Below the pieces are notes generated by a model. It made no database searches, had not been told where the DNA came from, and worked only from the letters and a program-made list of their open reading frames with translations. From Chanos chanos (Eukaryota > Chordata > Actinopteri > Gonorynchiformes > Chanidae), in assembly GCF_902362185.1 (NCBI RefSeq), contig NC_044509.1:7827447-7891446 (forward strand): a DNA stretch of 64,000 nucleotides, in the 5' to 3' direction. Positions 49,263 through 62,240 of the stretch are shown here, piece by piece. The position numbers and the translations under genes were made by a program. Each line of letters begins with the position of its first letter. The first letter of the stretch is position 1.

Positions 49263-50100
49263 GAAAGAAAGAATAATGAAGGGGGTCAAAGGAGGAACAG
49301 CAGAGAGAAAAAAAGAACAGACATTGTAACATTGGCACTAGGCAACTGCAGATACAAGTTTGTTAATTGTCTGTGCGCGCTGGGTCCTACAGGGCTGCTC
49401 TCAGTTCTGTTGTTGGTGCTGACGTTCCCGGGTCGGGGAGGCTCTTCTCCGCTCAAACCCATCTGCGACATCAACGTTCTGGACCGCTTCATCATGGAGG
49501 CCAGGGACACTGAGGCTGCCATGGTGAGACCAAAGCAACGACCCACCTGAACAGAAGCCGCGTAAACCCAATGGCACAAACAGACTTGCGTTCTCTCTGA
49601 AGGAGTCCTGAAAGAGTTTTTTTGGGGGGGGGGGATTTTCAGGCTCCTCCTCCTCCTCTAACTGTGATCTGTCTCTCTGTTTCTCAGCGAAGCTGTAAAG
49701 AGGGTTGTGGTCTGATGGGAACGTATGTCCTTCCGTTGGTGAGGGTCGACTTTAACGTTTGGGAGAGCAAAGATGTGAGTTATTACAGCGCGCTTAGTCA
49801 CGGCTATCTTAAATATGTTGCATTTAACAGATATGGTCGATTTTAGACTTTGATACACGTGGGTGTGTATTTACACAGACTTGCGTTGGTCTTTTCAGAC
49901 TCAGGAGCAGGCGATGGAAGTTGAAACAGGCTTGAGTCTCTTGACTCAGACCGTAAGTGCTGTTAGACAGTCAGTGACCAACGTTCGTCTGCAGGACCTG
50001 CTGGACAACACAATGAGCAACATCCTCAGCGTCAGACGCATTCTCCGCAGCCTACAATTACGGGTATGTGTATGTGCGTGTGTGATAATTGGGTTCCCTC

Positions 50101-50131
<31 letters not shown>

Positions 50132-50464
50132 ATTTGCAGGCGTTTTCAGAAAGGTTATGAGCGCCAGTTCAGCTGGCTTGCTCTCTCATTGCGTTCACTT
50201 TGTTTGCCTCCCCGTCCCACTGGCGACGCTTTTCTGAGAAGTGCACATTTTCAAAGCCAAGGCAGTTCAGTGACTTTGACCATGTTGGTAAATGACACCC
50301 GTGTGTCTCTGTATGTGTGGGTTTGCATGTGTGCATCTGTAAACTATAATAGATAAAGCATTTGTCGAGAGTTCTATTTTTTGCAGAGGACCGCGACTGG
50401 TTAAATATTGCAGATCCTCATAGTATTTTTTGCCATATTGGTCCTCTGGTTATTACATCACTTA

Positions 50465-50496
<32 letters not shown>

Positions 50497-50682
50497 CTTT
50501 CTCTCTGTCTCTTTATTCACCAATAGGAACAATCTCCCTCTGTCTCCAGAGGTCACACTGAGGCCGTGACACAGGAAGTTTCAACGCTGTCCGAGCTCCT
50601 GCATGTTCACACGAACTTCTTGCGTGGAAAAGTCCGTCTCCTGGTCGTAGGAGCCCCAGTTTGTCAGAAGACCAGCAGCTGA
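48181..50682 (+). CDS. epo: Erythropoietin, complete, five exons
   Basis: Secreted four-helix cytokine that drives red-cell production through the EPO receptor and JAK2/STAT5. Exons: 48181-48196, 49393-49523, 49688-49774, 49899-50063, 50527-50682; 555 nt, 184 residues plus stop. Exon 1 encodes only MPSVS plus one base, matching the mammalian plan of a tiny first coding exon and intron phases 1,0,0,0. The signal peptide is MPSVSGLLSVLLLVLTFPG. The mature chain starts near SSPLKPICDINVLDRFIMEA. The four structural cysteines are present: PICD, SCKEGC (two) and PVCQ, giving the long disulphide and the short loop. NFLRGKVRLL marks helix D. I see no N-X-S/T sequon. The ATG at 48181 is the only one giving phase 1 at the donor gtaagc. 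An AATAAA follows at 50735-50740. Confidence 0.95.
48313..48320 (+). promoter_or_regulatory. Candidate hypoxia-response element in epo intron 1
   Basis: CCTACGTGC at 48312-48319 equals nine bases of the human EPO enhancer HIF site as I recall it. It sits about 116 bases after the exon 1 donor. The accessory CACAG word of the human enhancer is not present close by. Confidence 0.45.
49205..49273. repeat. (GAAA)n microsatellite in epo intron 1
   Basis: About 13 tetranucleotide copies with a short GA lead-in, ending roughly 120 bases before the exon 2 acceptor. Confidence 0.95.
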
Positions 50683-50734
50683 CTGGGACATAGGAGGAAG
50701 GATGTGGCACACAACAGCGTGAAGAGTCAAAAGG

Positions 50735-50740
50735 AATAAA
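50735..50740 (+). terminator. epo: epo polyadenylation signal
   Basis: AATAAA 53 bases after the stop. A second AATAAA at 51307-51312 could serve a longer transcript. Which one is used is not visible. Confidence 0.4.
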
Positions 50741-53700
50741 CGGGACAAATTATAGACACTATTTAAACTGCTCAACAAGCTCGAAGTATATGGAGAGCGT
50801 TACACATCAACAGAGCGAGACAGTGAAATTAGTATGTTTCTCTATATTTAACATTTGATATAATTTATGAATTGCCTTTTTTTTAAACTCATATTTGTTT
50901 TTTTTTTCTATGGGATATGTGAATTGCTTTGTTTGTTTGCTCTGAGTATGTTATCGTGTTCTTGTTTAAGAACGGTTTGTGTCCTATTTTTTTTTTTTTT
51001 TTGAATGGAATTCATATGTTTGTGAAAGGGCTTACCCTTTTTCCTCATTCAACCTGCTTTTGGAACTGTACTTTTCACTGCTGGGAGCAAAGGTCTGTTT
51101 GTAGCAAAGCCAAGGGTTTTACCAGGAAAAACAGCTCCAGGCTAAAAGAGAGCTTCTGTTGAATTATGTTGCCATCCTGAGGATGATCGCACTAAGAGAC
51201 TAAAACCCGAAACAGGTTGATCAGTGAAGTATAAAGGGTATTGTGAGGTCGTATGTAGTGCGAGACAATTAATGAAACAGAAAATGACAATATATATATA
51301 TCATAAAATAAACCCAACAGACACACACATCATAAAATCTGGAAATGCAAAACGAACACATCCGACTCAGTTTTTAAAGCTCATTTTTTTCTCTCCACGT
51401 GAACACAACACGTTCAAATAATGTTTTTTGAAATGAGGGAGACCAAATTGATGTTACGTTTAATAATGTCTTTTTAATGTTCTCCAGTTCAGATACACAA
51501 CATACAGTGTGTAATAGCCTCTATATTGAAATAGAAATATTATCTTCATTCTTTAAACCCGTTATTATCATAAGCTTCCTTATCTTAAGCCGCGAGTTGC
51601 TGAAATTCAACAAAATGAAAACCAACAGGTGCAAGTCTTTTTTTTTGTTTGTTTTTTTTTTAAATTTTTTTTTTTGTTTGTTTGTTTGTTTTTTGGCAAC
51701 CCAGCATTAAGATCGAACACTTGCTGTTTTTTTTTTTTTTTGTATATTTATAATGTCTTTGTAATATGAAGGCAACGCCAGACAAGAGTGTCACCATATA
51801 TGGTTGGTGAGAATGTGCTTCCAGTGTCTGTTTGCTGCCTTAACTCTCTTTACAATACTCCCTTGAGTCTTTTATAAAAATATTGACGGGTTAAATTCTC
51901 TATTCTGAAACATATGCAGCTCAAATTCACAACAAAGAGAGATGAGCCCACACTCCAGTCCTTTCACAGCTAATCCAATGATTTGGGTCAGATAATGACT
52001 CTAGAAAATTACAACCGAGAATAGCAACAGTAACCCCACAGTGTCATTTTGCCAGTGAAATAATTAAAAAAAAAAGGTTCAAACAAACAAACAAACAAAC
52101 AAACACACTCAAGAATATGATGCTAACATCAGGCCTCTATAAGAAAGACTACTCCAACTGTTTTTTTTGTTCTTTTTCTCTTTCTTTCTTTCTTTTTTTT
52201 TTTAACAGCAAGCCCTCTCCTGTAGAAGTCAATAAGGCTCATTTTGTAAACCAGTTGTGATAAGTTCCCAGTTTCTATAAGGAGTTTGAAAGCTCCAAAG
52301 TCTCTGAGTTTCTTAGTCTTTCTACCTCTGTGGATAAAATCAGTGTTTTCACCACTGCCATTCCAGTTTTTCAGTCTTTGTGCAACTATTTTGGTGCAAA
52401 AGACTAAAGCTCTAAAGCTCTTAGTTGATATAGAAAGTCTCTGAACCTCCAATGTGTATATGGTTTAAAACCTGCAAACCAGACCAGTTTTCTAGGCTTT
52501 TGAACATCAGTTACAGTCTCATCGGCTACATTGCGTTTAGTTTGGACTCGCTGCTCAGTGCTCAACCGCGGCACGGATTTGCCCCCTTTTAAACCGGTTT
52601 TGAGAATCTTTACGATTTTGTAGTGCGATTTGAAAATACTGTCTGTGTGAACCAAGGTCAAATGCTTTTAAAAATCAAGTCAACAAAATAGCATCAAACA
52701 TCAATAAGAGAGGGGTTTGTTAGAGAACATGTCTAGTCAACTTAGCTTGCACCTGTTGTCACAAAGGATACATTTTGGCCATTCACCTGTAAATCAAACA
52801 GTAAAACAGAATATTTACAAATACAATTTGATCTCTTACATTTAAAAAAATGTACAGTTGGTTTTTCAAGATTTTTTTTTTTTTTTTTGTAGATGTCTCC
52901 CCTCTGTCCCCCCTCCCACACACACGCTCTCTGTTTGAAGTCCTCTATGATAGAAAGCAGTCTTGAATGTGTTTTTTTTTTTTTCCCGAGTCTGCTGAGT
53001 GAGAAGAAGAGATAGAAGGAAACGTACAATTAAAAAAAAAAAAAAGATGGAAAATATTTAGCAATATGCACAGTTTTTTTTTTTCTGTTTCATGAGCATT
53101 AAAATGTTTGACGATGTAACTCATAAGAACGACCATGTCTCTCACTGTTTAGTGTTTACTGTTTAGCGCTTATTGACAGGTAAACTGGCACTCAGCTCGT
53201 GTCCAAGCGGTTTGGCATGTCCCTAGGTCGCTTCCCTGTGGTGGGGATTGAATGGAAAAAGTAACATAGCCAAGCTCTCTCTCTGGCCTCAATCTAACGC
53301 TTGACGTTAAACCCTCAAAAAAACCCTCAAAAAAAAAATCCATAGAGTCCATTTCTAAACCCCATTTCATGGGTGAGAAGATGGCTCCTCTACCAAGACG
53401 TACGTGTACCAACCCACCCTCCGCAACCCAAAGCCCCTCTTGTGGCTACCTGAGCCCCTACCCCACCCCCCACCCCCCCCCCCTAAAAAAAAAAAGAGTT
53501 TTAGAAGAATACATGATTTGACTTGAAGAAGGTTTTGCAGAATCACGCATATGTTTTGTGATGAGGCACAGAGTTAGAATGTCCATGTTTTGGTGACAGA
53601 TGGGCTCAAAAACTGACTGAGAGAATTAAGGTTAAGATCGAAAGCCAGTGTAAAAGGAAGAATGTAACAATTCTTGTGTGTTGAGCTGTCCTGTGACGAC

Positions 53701-54599
53701 ATGCTCATAGTGTCCTCTGATGTTTCGAGTTCAGCTGAATCCTTTGGGTAACAATACAGCACAGTGACGTTTCAATCAAGTCAACTTATAGGACATGGTA
53801 AAATGTAAAGAACTATACAGAGGAAAAAGTTGGATTTACAAGAAGAGAGAAAATGTGAAATTTCATCAGTTCTTCATCAGGATGAGGACTTTGATGCATT
53901 GTTTCACTGAAAAGAAATGTGGGGTGGGGGGAGGGTTTGTTGGGGGGTGGGGGGTGGGTATTGATCTTTTTTTTTATTATTGTAATCATAAGCAGTTTCC
54001 AATTTCTGATTCTTATCAAGTATCTACAGAAGAGAAAGAAATAGTCTGATTGAAGTGCATTAAGTATATCAGACATAAGAAAAAGACATGACTTTCCCAG
54101 AAAAAAGAAAATGAAAACACAAGAAAGAAAAAAAGAAGAGAAAGATATCTTGAATGTGGAACATTTTTGATACGGTTTTTTATCCATTTTCCTATTTCAA
54201 AATAAAACATGCAAATATCCCAGAGAGCAAACAAGATATAAATTTCATTTTTCCAAATTTTTTTTTTTTTTATAGTTTTATGTTGATATATTTCTCGAGA
54301 ATTTCATTCTCTCTCCATGAGCAAAAACCAGCAAGAGCGCAAAACCAAAAAAAAACAAAACAAAAAAAAAAGGAAAAACAAAAAAAAAAGTTTGGCACTT
54401 TTTAATAATGCAAATTTCTTGAACATGATCCAGTCCAGGTAATCCTCTCAAAGAAAGTCCACGCTGGACTCTTTTACTGAGAGAACGTTAATCACAGTAC
54501 TTGGCACAAGAATGCTGGTAAAAACGAGAAGTTGGTATAATTTTCATTCGTATCATCACAAGATTATCAATTATACATGTTTTACAGCTATGTTTTAAG

Positions 54600-54635
<36 letters not shown>

Positions 54636-55213
54636 AATCCAGAATAGGCAGAAATGAGTTCTATACTTGGGGCTAAAAATCTAGTGCAATGATTATAATT
54701 CAGAAAAAGGGAGAAAAAACAGAACCTGAAGAGAAAAAAACACAGAAAGAAAAAGAGAAGAAAAAAAAACAGTTAAAGAAATAGAGGTGAATGATGAAAC
54801 AATTGCTGTGGAGAGGTGTAGGAAGGTGAAATGTCTGAATATTCTCTTTCTTTTTTTTCTTCTTCCTTTTTTTCCTTTTCAGGGGTCTGTTACTCAGTCC
54901 AAAATTTCATTACTTCTCAACCCAAGTGAGTCAGGCTGAGCCATCTGTCCCCACAGCCAAACACCCGCCGAGAGAGAGTGAGAGAGAGAAAGAGAGAGAG
55001 CGCCCAGTCCAGGAGAGAGAGGAACGGACAAAAGAGAAAGAGACAGAGTAAAAAGAAGAGTGTCAAGACGGGGAGCAGTGATTAAAAGAAGAGTAGCCGT
55101 GTGTGGACAGTATCTCAGCAGAGTTCCAGGATCACTGCTGGAGGTCTGTGTTTCATGGCGCACAAGGGGGGGGGGGGGGGGGGGGGGCTGACTGTGTCCC
55201 CTCAGAGGAGCTA
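50741..55213 (-). other. nlgn2: Probable nlgn2 3' UTR and epo/nlgn2 convergent interval
   Basis: No gene is seen between epo and the nlgn2 stop (55214-55216). The sequence is AT-rich with many poly-A/T runs, a TA run at about 54602-54630 and a poly-G run near 55168-55187. Minus-strand Pumilio-type words TGTAAATA (52812-52819) and TGTAGATA (54021-54028) support 3' UTR character. A minus-strand AATAAA is near 53973, and ATTAAA words lie at about 51458-51478; the true end is unknown. Confidence 0.4.
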
Positions 55214-56981
55214 CTATACGCGGGTGGTGGAATGCTGGTGGGGCAGAGCGTTGTTGCTGTGGCTGGAGGCCGGGGCGGGGGCGGGAGGGTACGTGTTGAA
55301 GGCATGAAGAGACTGCATGCCAGTGATGGTGCTGGGGATCATGGCTGGCATCAGCGGCACGTCCTCGGGCGCCCGCCGCAGCGCCAGCGTGTAGTCCGGT
55401 GGGCAGACGGGCGGTCTCAGGGGCTCCAGGTCGCCGTGGAGACCGCGGGGAGGTAGGGGCGTGCCGTGGTCCAGCTCCACCCTCTGTTGTTTCATCTGAA
55501 GAGACATCAGCTCCTCCTCCTGGCTCAGGGCTAGGTCGTTGTGGGGCGGAGCCCCCACGATGCCGACGCCCCCTCCGGCCCCGCGCTGCGGCGAGAGGCG
55601 ACGGTGACGACGTTGCAGCAGCTCGTGACGTTTGTCGCGCTTGTAGTAGAGCGCGGCGAAGGCCAACACGTTGAGGAAGAGGAGCGAGGCTCCGACGGCA
55701 ACCGTCACACTCAGCTCTGTCGAGTAGTCCCGCGCGTTGTCGGGGAAAGGGGAGAAACGGGGCGGTTCGGAACCTTCCGGATCTGGTTCAGGGGGATAGG
55801 TGGAGATGATGGGGTGGCGGGTGGAGCGGGTGCCAGGAGGTTGGGGTGTACCTTTCCTGTTGGTCCAATGTGGACTGCCTGGCGGGAGACGCGTGGTAAT
55901 GGAGTTGATGATCTCCTCGTGAAGATTGTGAAGGTGGGGCACCAGCTCGAGCCAAAAAGCGACCTTGTTTGCCCGGTAGTTGTCACGAATACGAGGCTTG
56001 AGGCCTATGTGCAGGTACTGCTTGTCTTTGGAGCTGAACTTGGTCCAGATAACCTCCTCAAAGCGGTTCGGTTTGGTGTGGATGAACTTTGTATCCTGCG
56101 GCACTGGGATGTTGGGATCCCTGAAAGCGAAAAAAAAGAAAAAGGAGGACAAAGACACAGAGACATGGTAATGGTGTCAGAGGTACAGGCAGAGAATAGA
56201 TCGTCAGTGTGATTGACCTTTAATTTAATCGTTACTACATGTCTTAATGTGGACAGTAAATTTACACCGGTATCGAATTGAAATGCTAAATTATTCCCTT
56301 AACTGACAGAGCTTCATGGATTCAAATGATGAATGCTGTTTTAAAAAAAACAGCCGAATCAGCTATCACAAATAAATTTATTTTTCAATTCCATTTTCTA
56401 CAGACAACTTATGGTATCATCTTATACATATATGATATATGAACATATACGGTATGTACAAGTTTGAGGACAAAAGTCAGTTTTCTCAGGACTGATCATT
56501 TTTAATATTGTTAAACCATCTTACTGACCCAGTCTTGGCGAAGTTAGTCCAGTACGTCATGACCACAGCACTCAGCATGACATCATTTTTGGAGAAGTTG
56601 CAGGGGAAGAGGTCGGTGGCACCAACCATGGGAACACCAAAAACGTAAGGGATTTCATCCCCGTGCGCTGCATCCGCCCATTCAGGCCTGGCCTCCGTCT
56701 GACAGTGATGGTGGAAGGTGTAGAAGTAGACAGGTGACTGGAACTCAGCGTGTAGCTTTGCTGTGGCGACCGCTGGCGCCACCCACTGGTGATCTGTGAA
56801 CAGGGCTAGCAAGGTTTTGCGTCTCATGTCCCCATTATCACGGTCTGCCCAGTCAGTGTACATGAACTTAATGGTCTCCCTAAGTATGTTTTTACCTGAG
56901 AGGGACAGAGAGAGAAAGAAAGAAGGAAAGAGAGATTGAACAACAGTGAGTGGCATAGTCATTTAAGAGAGGGGCACACGC

Positions 56982-57012
<31 letters not shown>

Positions 57013-58461
57013 AGAAGGAGAGAGAGAGACAGAGACAGAGAGAAAGAGAGAAATTCATCAAGGCGGTAAGATAATAAGAGACAAACCTGAAGAGACACAA
57101 GTCACATTCCTAAAAACAGAACATCTAAATTCACAAATCGGATCAGTAAAAACAGAGAGATCCTTAGAGGTAAGTCATAAACAGAACGCCATTGGCTTGA
57201 GCAAACACAAAGTGCGTCTGCTCTTTACTTTCTGTGTGTGGGAAGTGTATGGGTGTGCGTGAGAAAAGAACTCACCATCTGGGTATCCATAGAGATTGTC
57301 TACAAAGTTGGAGATAGTGTAATCAAATGATGCAGCAGAGATGCCATCTTCTCCTTCACTGTCATCTACAAACTTCAAGCCCTCACCCTGATTCACTCCC
57401 AACAGAATATCATAGTTCAAGAACTCTCCCTGTGGAGTTAGATATAATGATGTCGTGTTGTCTTGTTATGCATAAAAAGAAACAGAGAGCGAGAGATCAT
57501 AGGCCAAATTCAGATTAAACGCAAATTAGCATTTAGCGGTTAGCATGTCTTCTTGATTTTGCTTCACATTCCTGCATATTTATGTATATGCGTCGTACCT
57601 AAGTTGACGAATGGAATGCAAAAGGTGGGTACATATACATAAACTACTTAAACACAATCGTGAAATGCATTTCATTGAGGAAACATTTCTTTTTTTTTTT
57701 TTTTTTTTTACAGTTAGCTTTAACCCATCTTTGTAGCTTCTCAAAATGTCATCTGTAAGCTAACCTGCTGCATGAGAATCTCTGGGTCGTCTGGAACCAC
57801 GTCTCCATCCACCACGGGCCCAAAGGCGATGTGGTACCGTGCCGGTTGGATGTCCTGGTCCACCAGTTCCCTGAAACTCTTTCTCCTCAGACAGTCCACC
57901 AGGTCGGCCGTGTCTGTGTAGCTGCAGCCCACCTTCCGCGCTAGAATCTTAGTGTACATGAGGGGTCGATAGTTGACCGACCAGCTGGAGATGGCTGTGC
58001 CGCTCTGGGCAATGGCCCGCTGGAACAAGCCTGAGGCGCAGAGAATAATGAGATTAAGACACTACCGTGAGATTACAAAACCCGTAGGCGAATGGGATTA
58101 TTCAAAGCATGAACGGTGATGTTCGACCGCACGTGTCCAAATAAACACTGAGAGCAAACGACATATGTCTCACTTGGGGGGGCGTATTATCAGCAGGTTT
58201 TGGGAAAAATCTCTCAATGAAATGCTTTACATTAATGAGGGATACGCTGCCTCAGCCTTTAGCATCTTGTGAGAGGCTCTGTGGTAGCCATGTTGGTTTA
58301 GACTGCTATGGAAAAATGCTTTCTTGTCCCTGAGTTTTCATCTGCAGATTCTGTTATTAATTATTAAATGACCCCCACCACCCCGACCACCGCTCCCCAC
58401 AAAATGCATACACAGTCCATACCCTGCTGCCCCTCCTGTTCCCCTATCCCTATGAAATCAA

Positions 58462-58535
<74 letters not shown>

Positions 58536-58575
58536 AGCTACTGCTCAATGCTTTTGCACCATTCTCTCTATTTCT

Positions 58576-58612
<37 letters not shown>

Positions 58613-59211
58613 ACTCACATTCATATTTACATGTTTCTCATTACAAGTCTCACGGCCATCCATATTTATAACAGGGTCCTCATTATGAACCTGTGTCAAA
58701 CTCACACGTCTGAATGATCTGAGGATGGTGTAAATCAGTCTCACACACACTTCCACAAGTCTGAACAGACACATCAGGAATCTGTCTCACATTCATACAC
58801 ACCAGTTCACACACAAAGGAACTTGTCATTACGAATCAGCATCTCACCCAAACGCGACCGCATCTGCTTGGTCCGCGGTACAGCTCCCTGTGCGGCAACC
58901 CACGCGCGATTCAAACGAACACGCTTCAAATGAACCTCGTCACGTCTACACGGTTTCACGTTCGCACATCTCTTTAGAACTCGTTTTTGTTTAAAAAAAG
59001 GGATAACGACGGCAGCGGTTCTTACCCTCCGAGTGATGAGACAGGATAAGCAGATTAACGCAGGACGCTCCGGCGCCCGACCCGAAGATTGTGATCCTCT
59101 CCGGGTCGCCCCCGAAATGCCCAATGTTCTCGTTCAGCCAGCGCAAGGCCTGAATCTGGTCTAACAGCCCGTAGTTTCCTTTGGCGGACTGGTCTCCGGT
59201 GCTCAGAAAAC
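55214..59211 (-). CDS. nlgn2: Neuroligin-2, last five coding exons (5' part outside the window)
   Basis: Postsynaptic adhesion protein of inhibitory synapses; binds neurexin outside and gephyrin and PDZ proteins inside. Exons: 59211-59026, 58030-57765, 57429-57276, 56895-56529, 56120-55214; phases join without conflict, 1880 nt, about 626 residues. The cholinesterase-like domain is catalytically dead: GSGAGASC has Gly where esterases have the active Ser. [56 protein letters not shown] and [19 protein letters not shown] are family hallmarks. A single transmembrane helix ([20 protein letters not shown]) follows a proline-rich stalk. The tail has [17 protein letters not shown], the gephyrin-binding segment of NLGN2, and ends HSTTRV, a PDZ ligand. 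The tail and stalk separate it from NLGN1/3/4. Upstream exons (MLFLHGGSY segment and earlier) are not found up to the right edge. Confidence 0.95.
58465..58533. repeat. (GA)n microsatellite with adjacent CA run
   Basis: Two GA blocks separated by GACAG, followed at about 58577-58607 by a CA run, in the nlgn2 intron between exons 57765-58030 and 59026-59211. Confidence 0.9.
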
Positions 59212-61697
59212 CTGCAGGAAGAACAAAACAAATAATAGAGCAACAAAAAAAAGAAATGAAAAAAAAAATAAAAAAATAGGAGGGCCCAGAGAAAATGAGT
59301 AGCGGTGGAAGACATGGAAGAGGAGATAGGATGTTAGGCCAGGTCTGGTTTTATATTATTAGGGGGATAACTGCACAGTAAGAGAGGGATAAACCAAAGC
59401 AGCTTCTTTATATACTCATTGTCTCTCTGCACACGCCATCCTTTTGCACTGGTCAAGGTATTTTCATGTCTTCACTGGTCTTTAATTACGTGTAGTCTTA
59501 TATTTTAACTGCCCCCCTCTCCCCCCCCCCCATCCCACCCCAAATGGAACACTTTGTAATGCATGTGTAAAGAAACCGAGAAGTGTTCATAATAGTGATT
59601 AAATTGAAAGGGGTACTCGTTGTGGGGAAAAGAATGATACCGGTATGAAACTCTCTTAAATGAGAGCAAATGGATGATTCATGTATAGCGCCTCTAATGC
59701 ACTGCTCTACGCATATACATACACACGGACATATGCATGCACACGCATGTACACATGCACACACAAACTGTTTCTCTTTCTCTCTCTCCTTCTCTCTCTC
59801 TCCTTCTCTGTCTCACACACACACATACACACACGTGCATGTGCGCGCGCACACACACACACACACACACAGACACACACACTTATTAATGTATCATACT
59901 ACACCTGAGTGTGATAAATGTCCTTTCATTCTCTGGCTGTGTTATTCACTGTACAACCGTACAAAACTTGGAAAAATTCCCAGGCAGCCACGAGAACCTG
60001 GGAATTTCATCTTAGGAACACCTACGTAGAGCTTAATGACTCACTCCAAACGAGAACATACATCAGTAAGAAACATGTTTGTTTAATTCTTATAAAGTCT
60101 TAATAGCCCCCGTCCGTGATCTTGTTTCCACGGTGACAGATAATGTGTGGCGCTGTTGTCCTCACATGCATACAGAGAAGGCTGCTAACAGGAGTCACTC
60201 TGTTATCTGCTTGTCAGGCCTCTCTGTCTTTATGAGCTGGCGGTTAAGGGGGGATAGGCCCATCAGCTTGTTTGGATGCTTAATGGACTGTTTTTCACTT
60301 GATGATTAGAGCAGAACTGGACAGTAAATAAAGACACGAGACACGGTGATTGATGCTTTACACGCAGTGAAACGAGAGGCCACACGCGAACATGACAAAA
60401 AAAAAAAAAACCCCACAAAACAACAACAACGAACGGCTATCATCAATGGGGGACGTGATATGACTCTACAATGGAGCGCAAATTAAATTTCATTAGTCGA
60501 TAAAATTAAATGATTTAATGAGGGTGTGTTTTTTTTTATAGTGTTTGAGGAATTATAATGGTGAAAAGGCAACACAGGGAAAAAAACAAATATATTCCAT
60601 GTCGTCAGATTACGTAGCTAAGGACAGACAAATTAGACAACAGACGGAATAAAACAGAAATGAACCAAAATAAACTATAATGCAAACACCCTCAACCCTC
60701 AAACGTCATGCTTCTGATGCAGAGAAGTGGGGAGAGAGAGAGAGAGAGAGAGAGAGTGACTGAGAGAGAGAAAGGGAGAGAGAAAGAGAGAGAGTGAGAG
60801 AGAGAGAGAGAAAAGGCAGTCAGAAATAGAAAGGGGAATATGACATGAGACAGTCTAACAACATTTGGATGAGGTAAGAATAACAAACACGCATATTTCA
60901 TAATACATGAGACGTGATGAAAGATACAGTAAGACTCAACAATCTGCTCCACGTAAGGTACAGGGCAGTACAGCAGTGTTAAATGTTTTGCAGAAGAGCG
61001 TCTGCTGAAAGCACGAAAGCTTATGTCGGGGGACATTAACACCGCTAGGGGTGTGATATCAGAGCAAACACGCAAGCACTCATGTCCTATTTCCACGTTT
61101 AAATAATTCAAAAATGAAACATGTTCAAAAATGTAAAGAAGCTGCAAGTGGTTCCTGTAGATGAAAAAGACAAAACAAAAACAAAACAAAAACAAAACAA
61201 AAAAACAAATACAGTTTGTCTTGAACTTGCTTTGAGACTGAACCGAGAAGATTGAAAGAAAACTTTTCTTTCGCCGACAGTTAAAATGAGCAGTAAGGGC
61301 TCAGCTATTGACACAGTAATGGTGTTATTGACAGCAGCTGCCACTCTGTGTAACTGGTGTCTGATGATTGATTGATTGACAGGAACCGCTCAGGTATTGG
61401 CCGAATGATTGAGGTGAGGGGGCGGGCTCTGCATGTTCATTTGGGTCGCTCTCGTTGATTATTGGCAGGGGATGGATAGATATTCCTCTGCGAGTGAGTG
61501 AGGGTCTAATGTGCTCCCTGCTGATGGGGAGCCACTGGGACATGGCTGAAGGCGTGACACACAGGATTTGTCTGCCATCATATTAACCTTGTTCAGAGCT
61601 GTTTGCTGCTGTTGCCTGGCAACCATCCACAGTCTCAACCATAGGGATAAATTCTTTTAACGTGCATACACGTTTGCACATGCACGCACGCATGCAG

Positions 61698-61700
<3 letters not shown>

Positions 61701-61748
<48 letters not shown>
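61701..61748. repeat. (CA)n microsatellite
   Basis: About 48 bases of pure CA, followed by ATGCAAGCAAATGCATGCAA, in the nlgn2 intron. Confidence 0.95.
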
Positions 61749-61750
<2 letters not shown>

Positions 61751-62141
61751 CAAGCAAATGCATGCAAATGCTAACAAAACACCTTTTAACCGTTTGCTAA
61801 CGAAACATTTGATTTTACATTTGCCTTGTTACTGTTCAGACAAATGTCGAATGAGATCTATCTTTCACTCTCTGTCTCTTTCTCTCTCACAGAGAGAGGG
61901 AGAGAAGTTTCTTCTCATCCTCTTCCTGTCTGCTGAGCTAGGCCTCCTGTGGACTTTAGCGCTGAGAACAGCAGTTTACCAGGCTGGACTCATGCATATT
62001 CAACACTTGCTTTAGGTAATGGGCAAAGAACTGTGAAGAGAGACTTCAACCTCTCAAAAAGGCAGAAGAATGCTAGACTGAGACTGAGACTGAGAAAGCT
62101 ATGGAGAAACAGAGAGAAAAATGGAGAGAGAGACAAAAAGA

Positions 62142-62143
<2 letters not shown>

Positions 62144-62187
<44 letters not shown>

Positions 62188-62240
62188 TACACACACAGAC
62201 AGACAGACAGGAGGAAGAATCACAGAGAGAGAGAGAGAGA
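62144..62240. repeat. (GA)n compound microsatellite
   Basis: GA run, short CA and GACA runs, then a second GA run, in the nlgn2 intron. Confidence 0.9.

Noticed and set aside
51170-51235. CCTGAGGATGATCGCAC ... CCCGAAACAGG motif resembling a dispersed retroelement tail
   Set aside because: The match is short and recalled loosely; I cannot define ends or a family.
55399-56212. Plus-strand frames up to 223 residues opposite nlgn2
   Set aside because: Antisense shadow of the last nlgn2 exon, which has a clear neuroligin protein on the minus strand.
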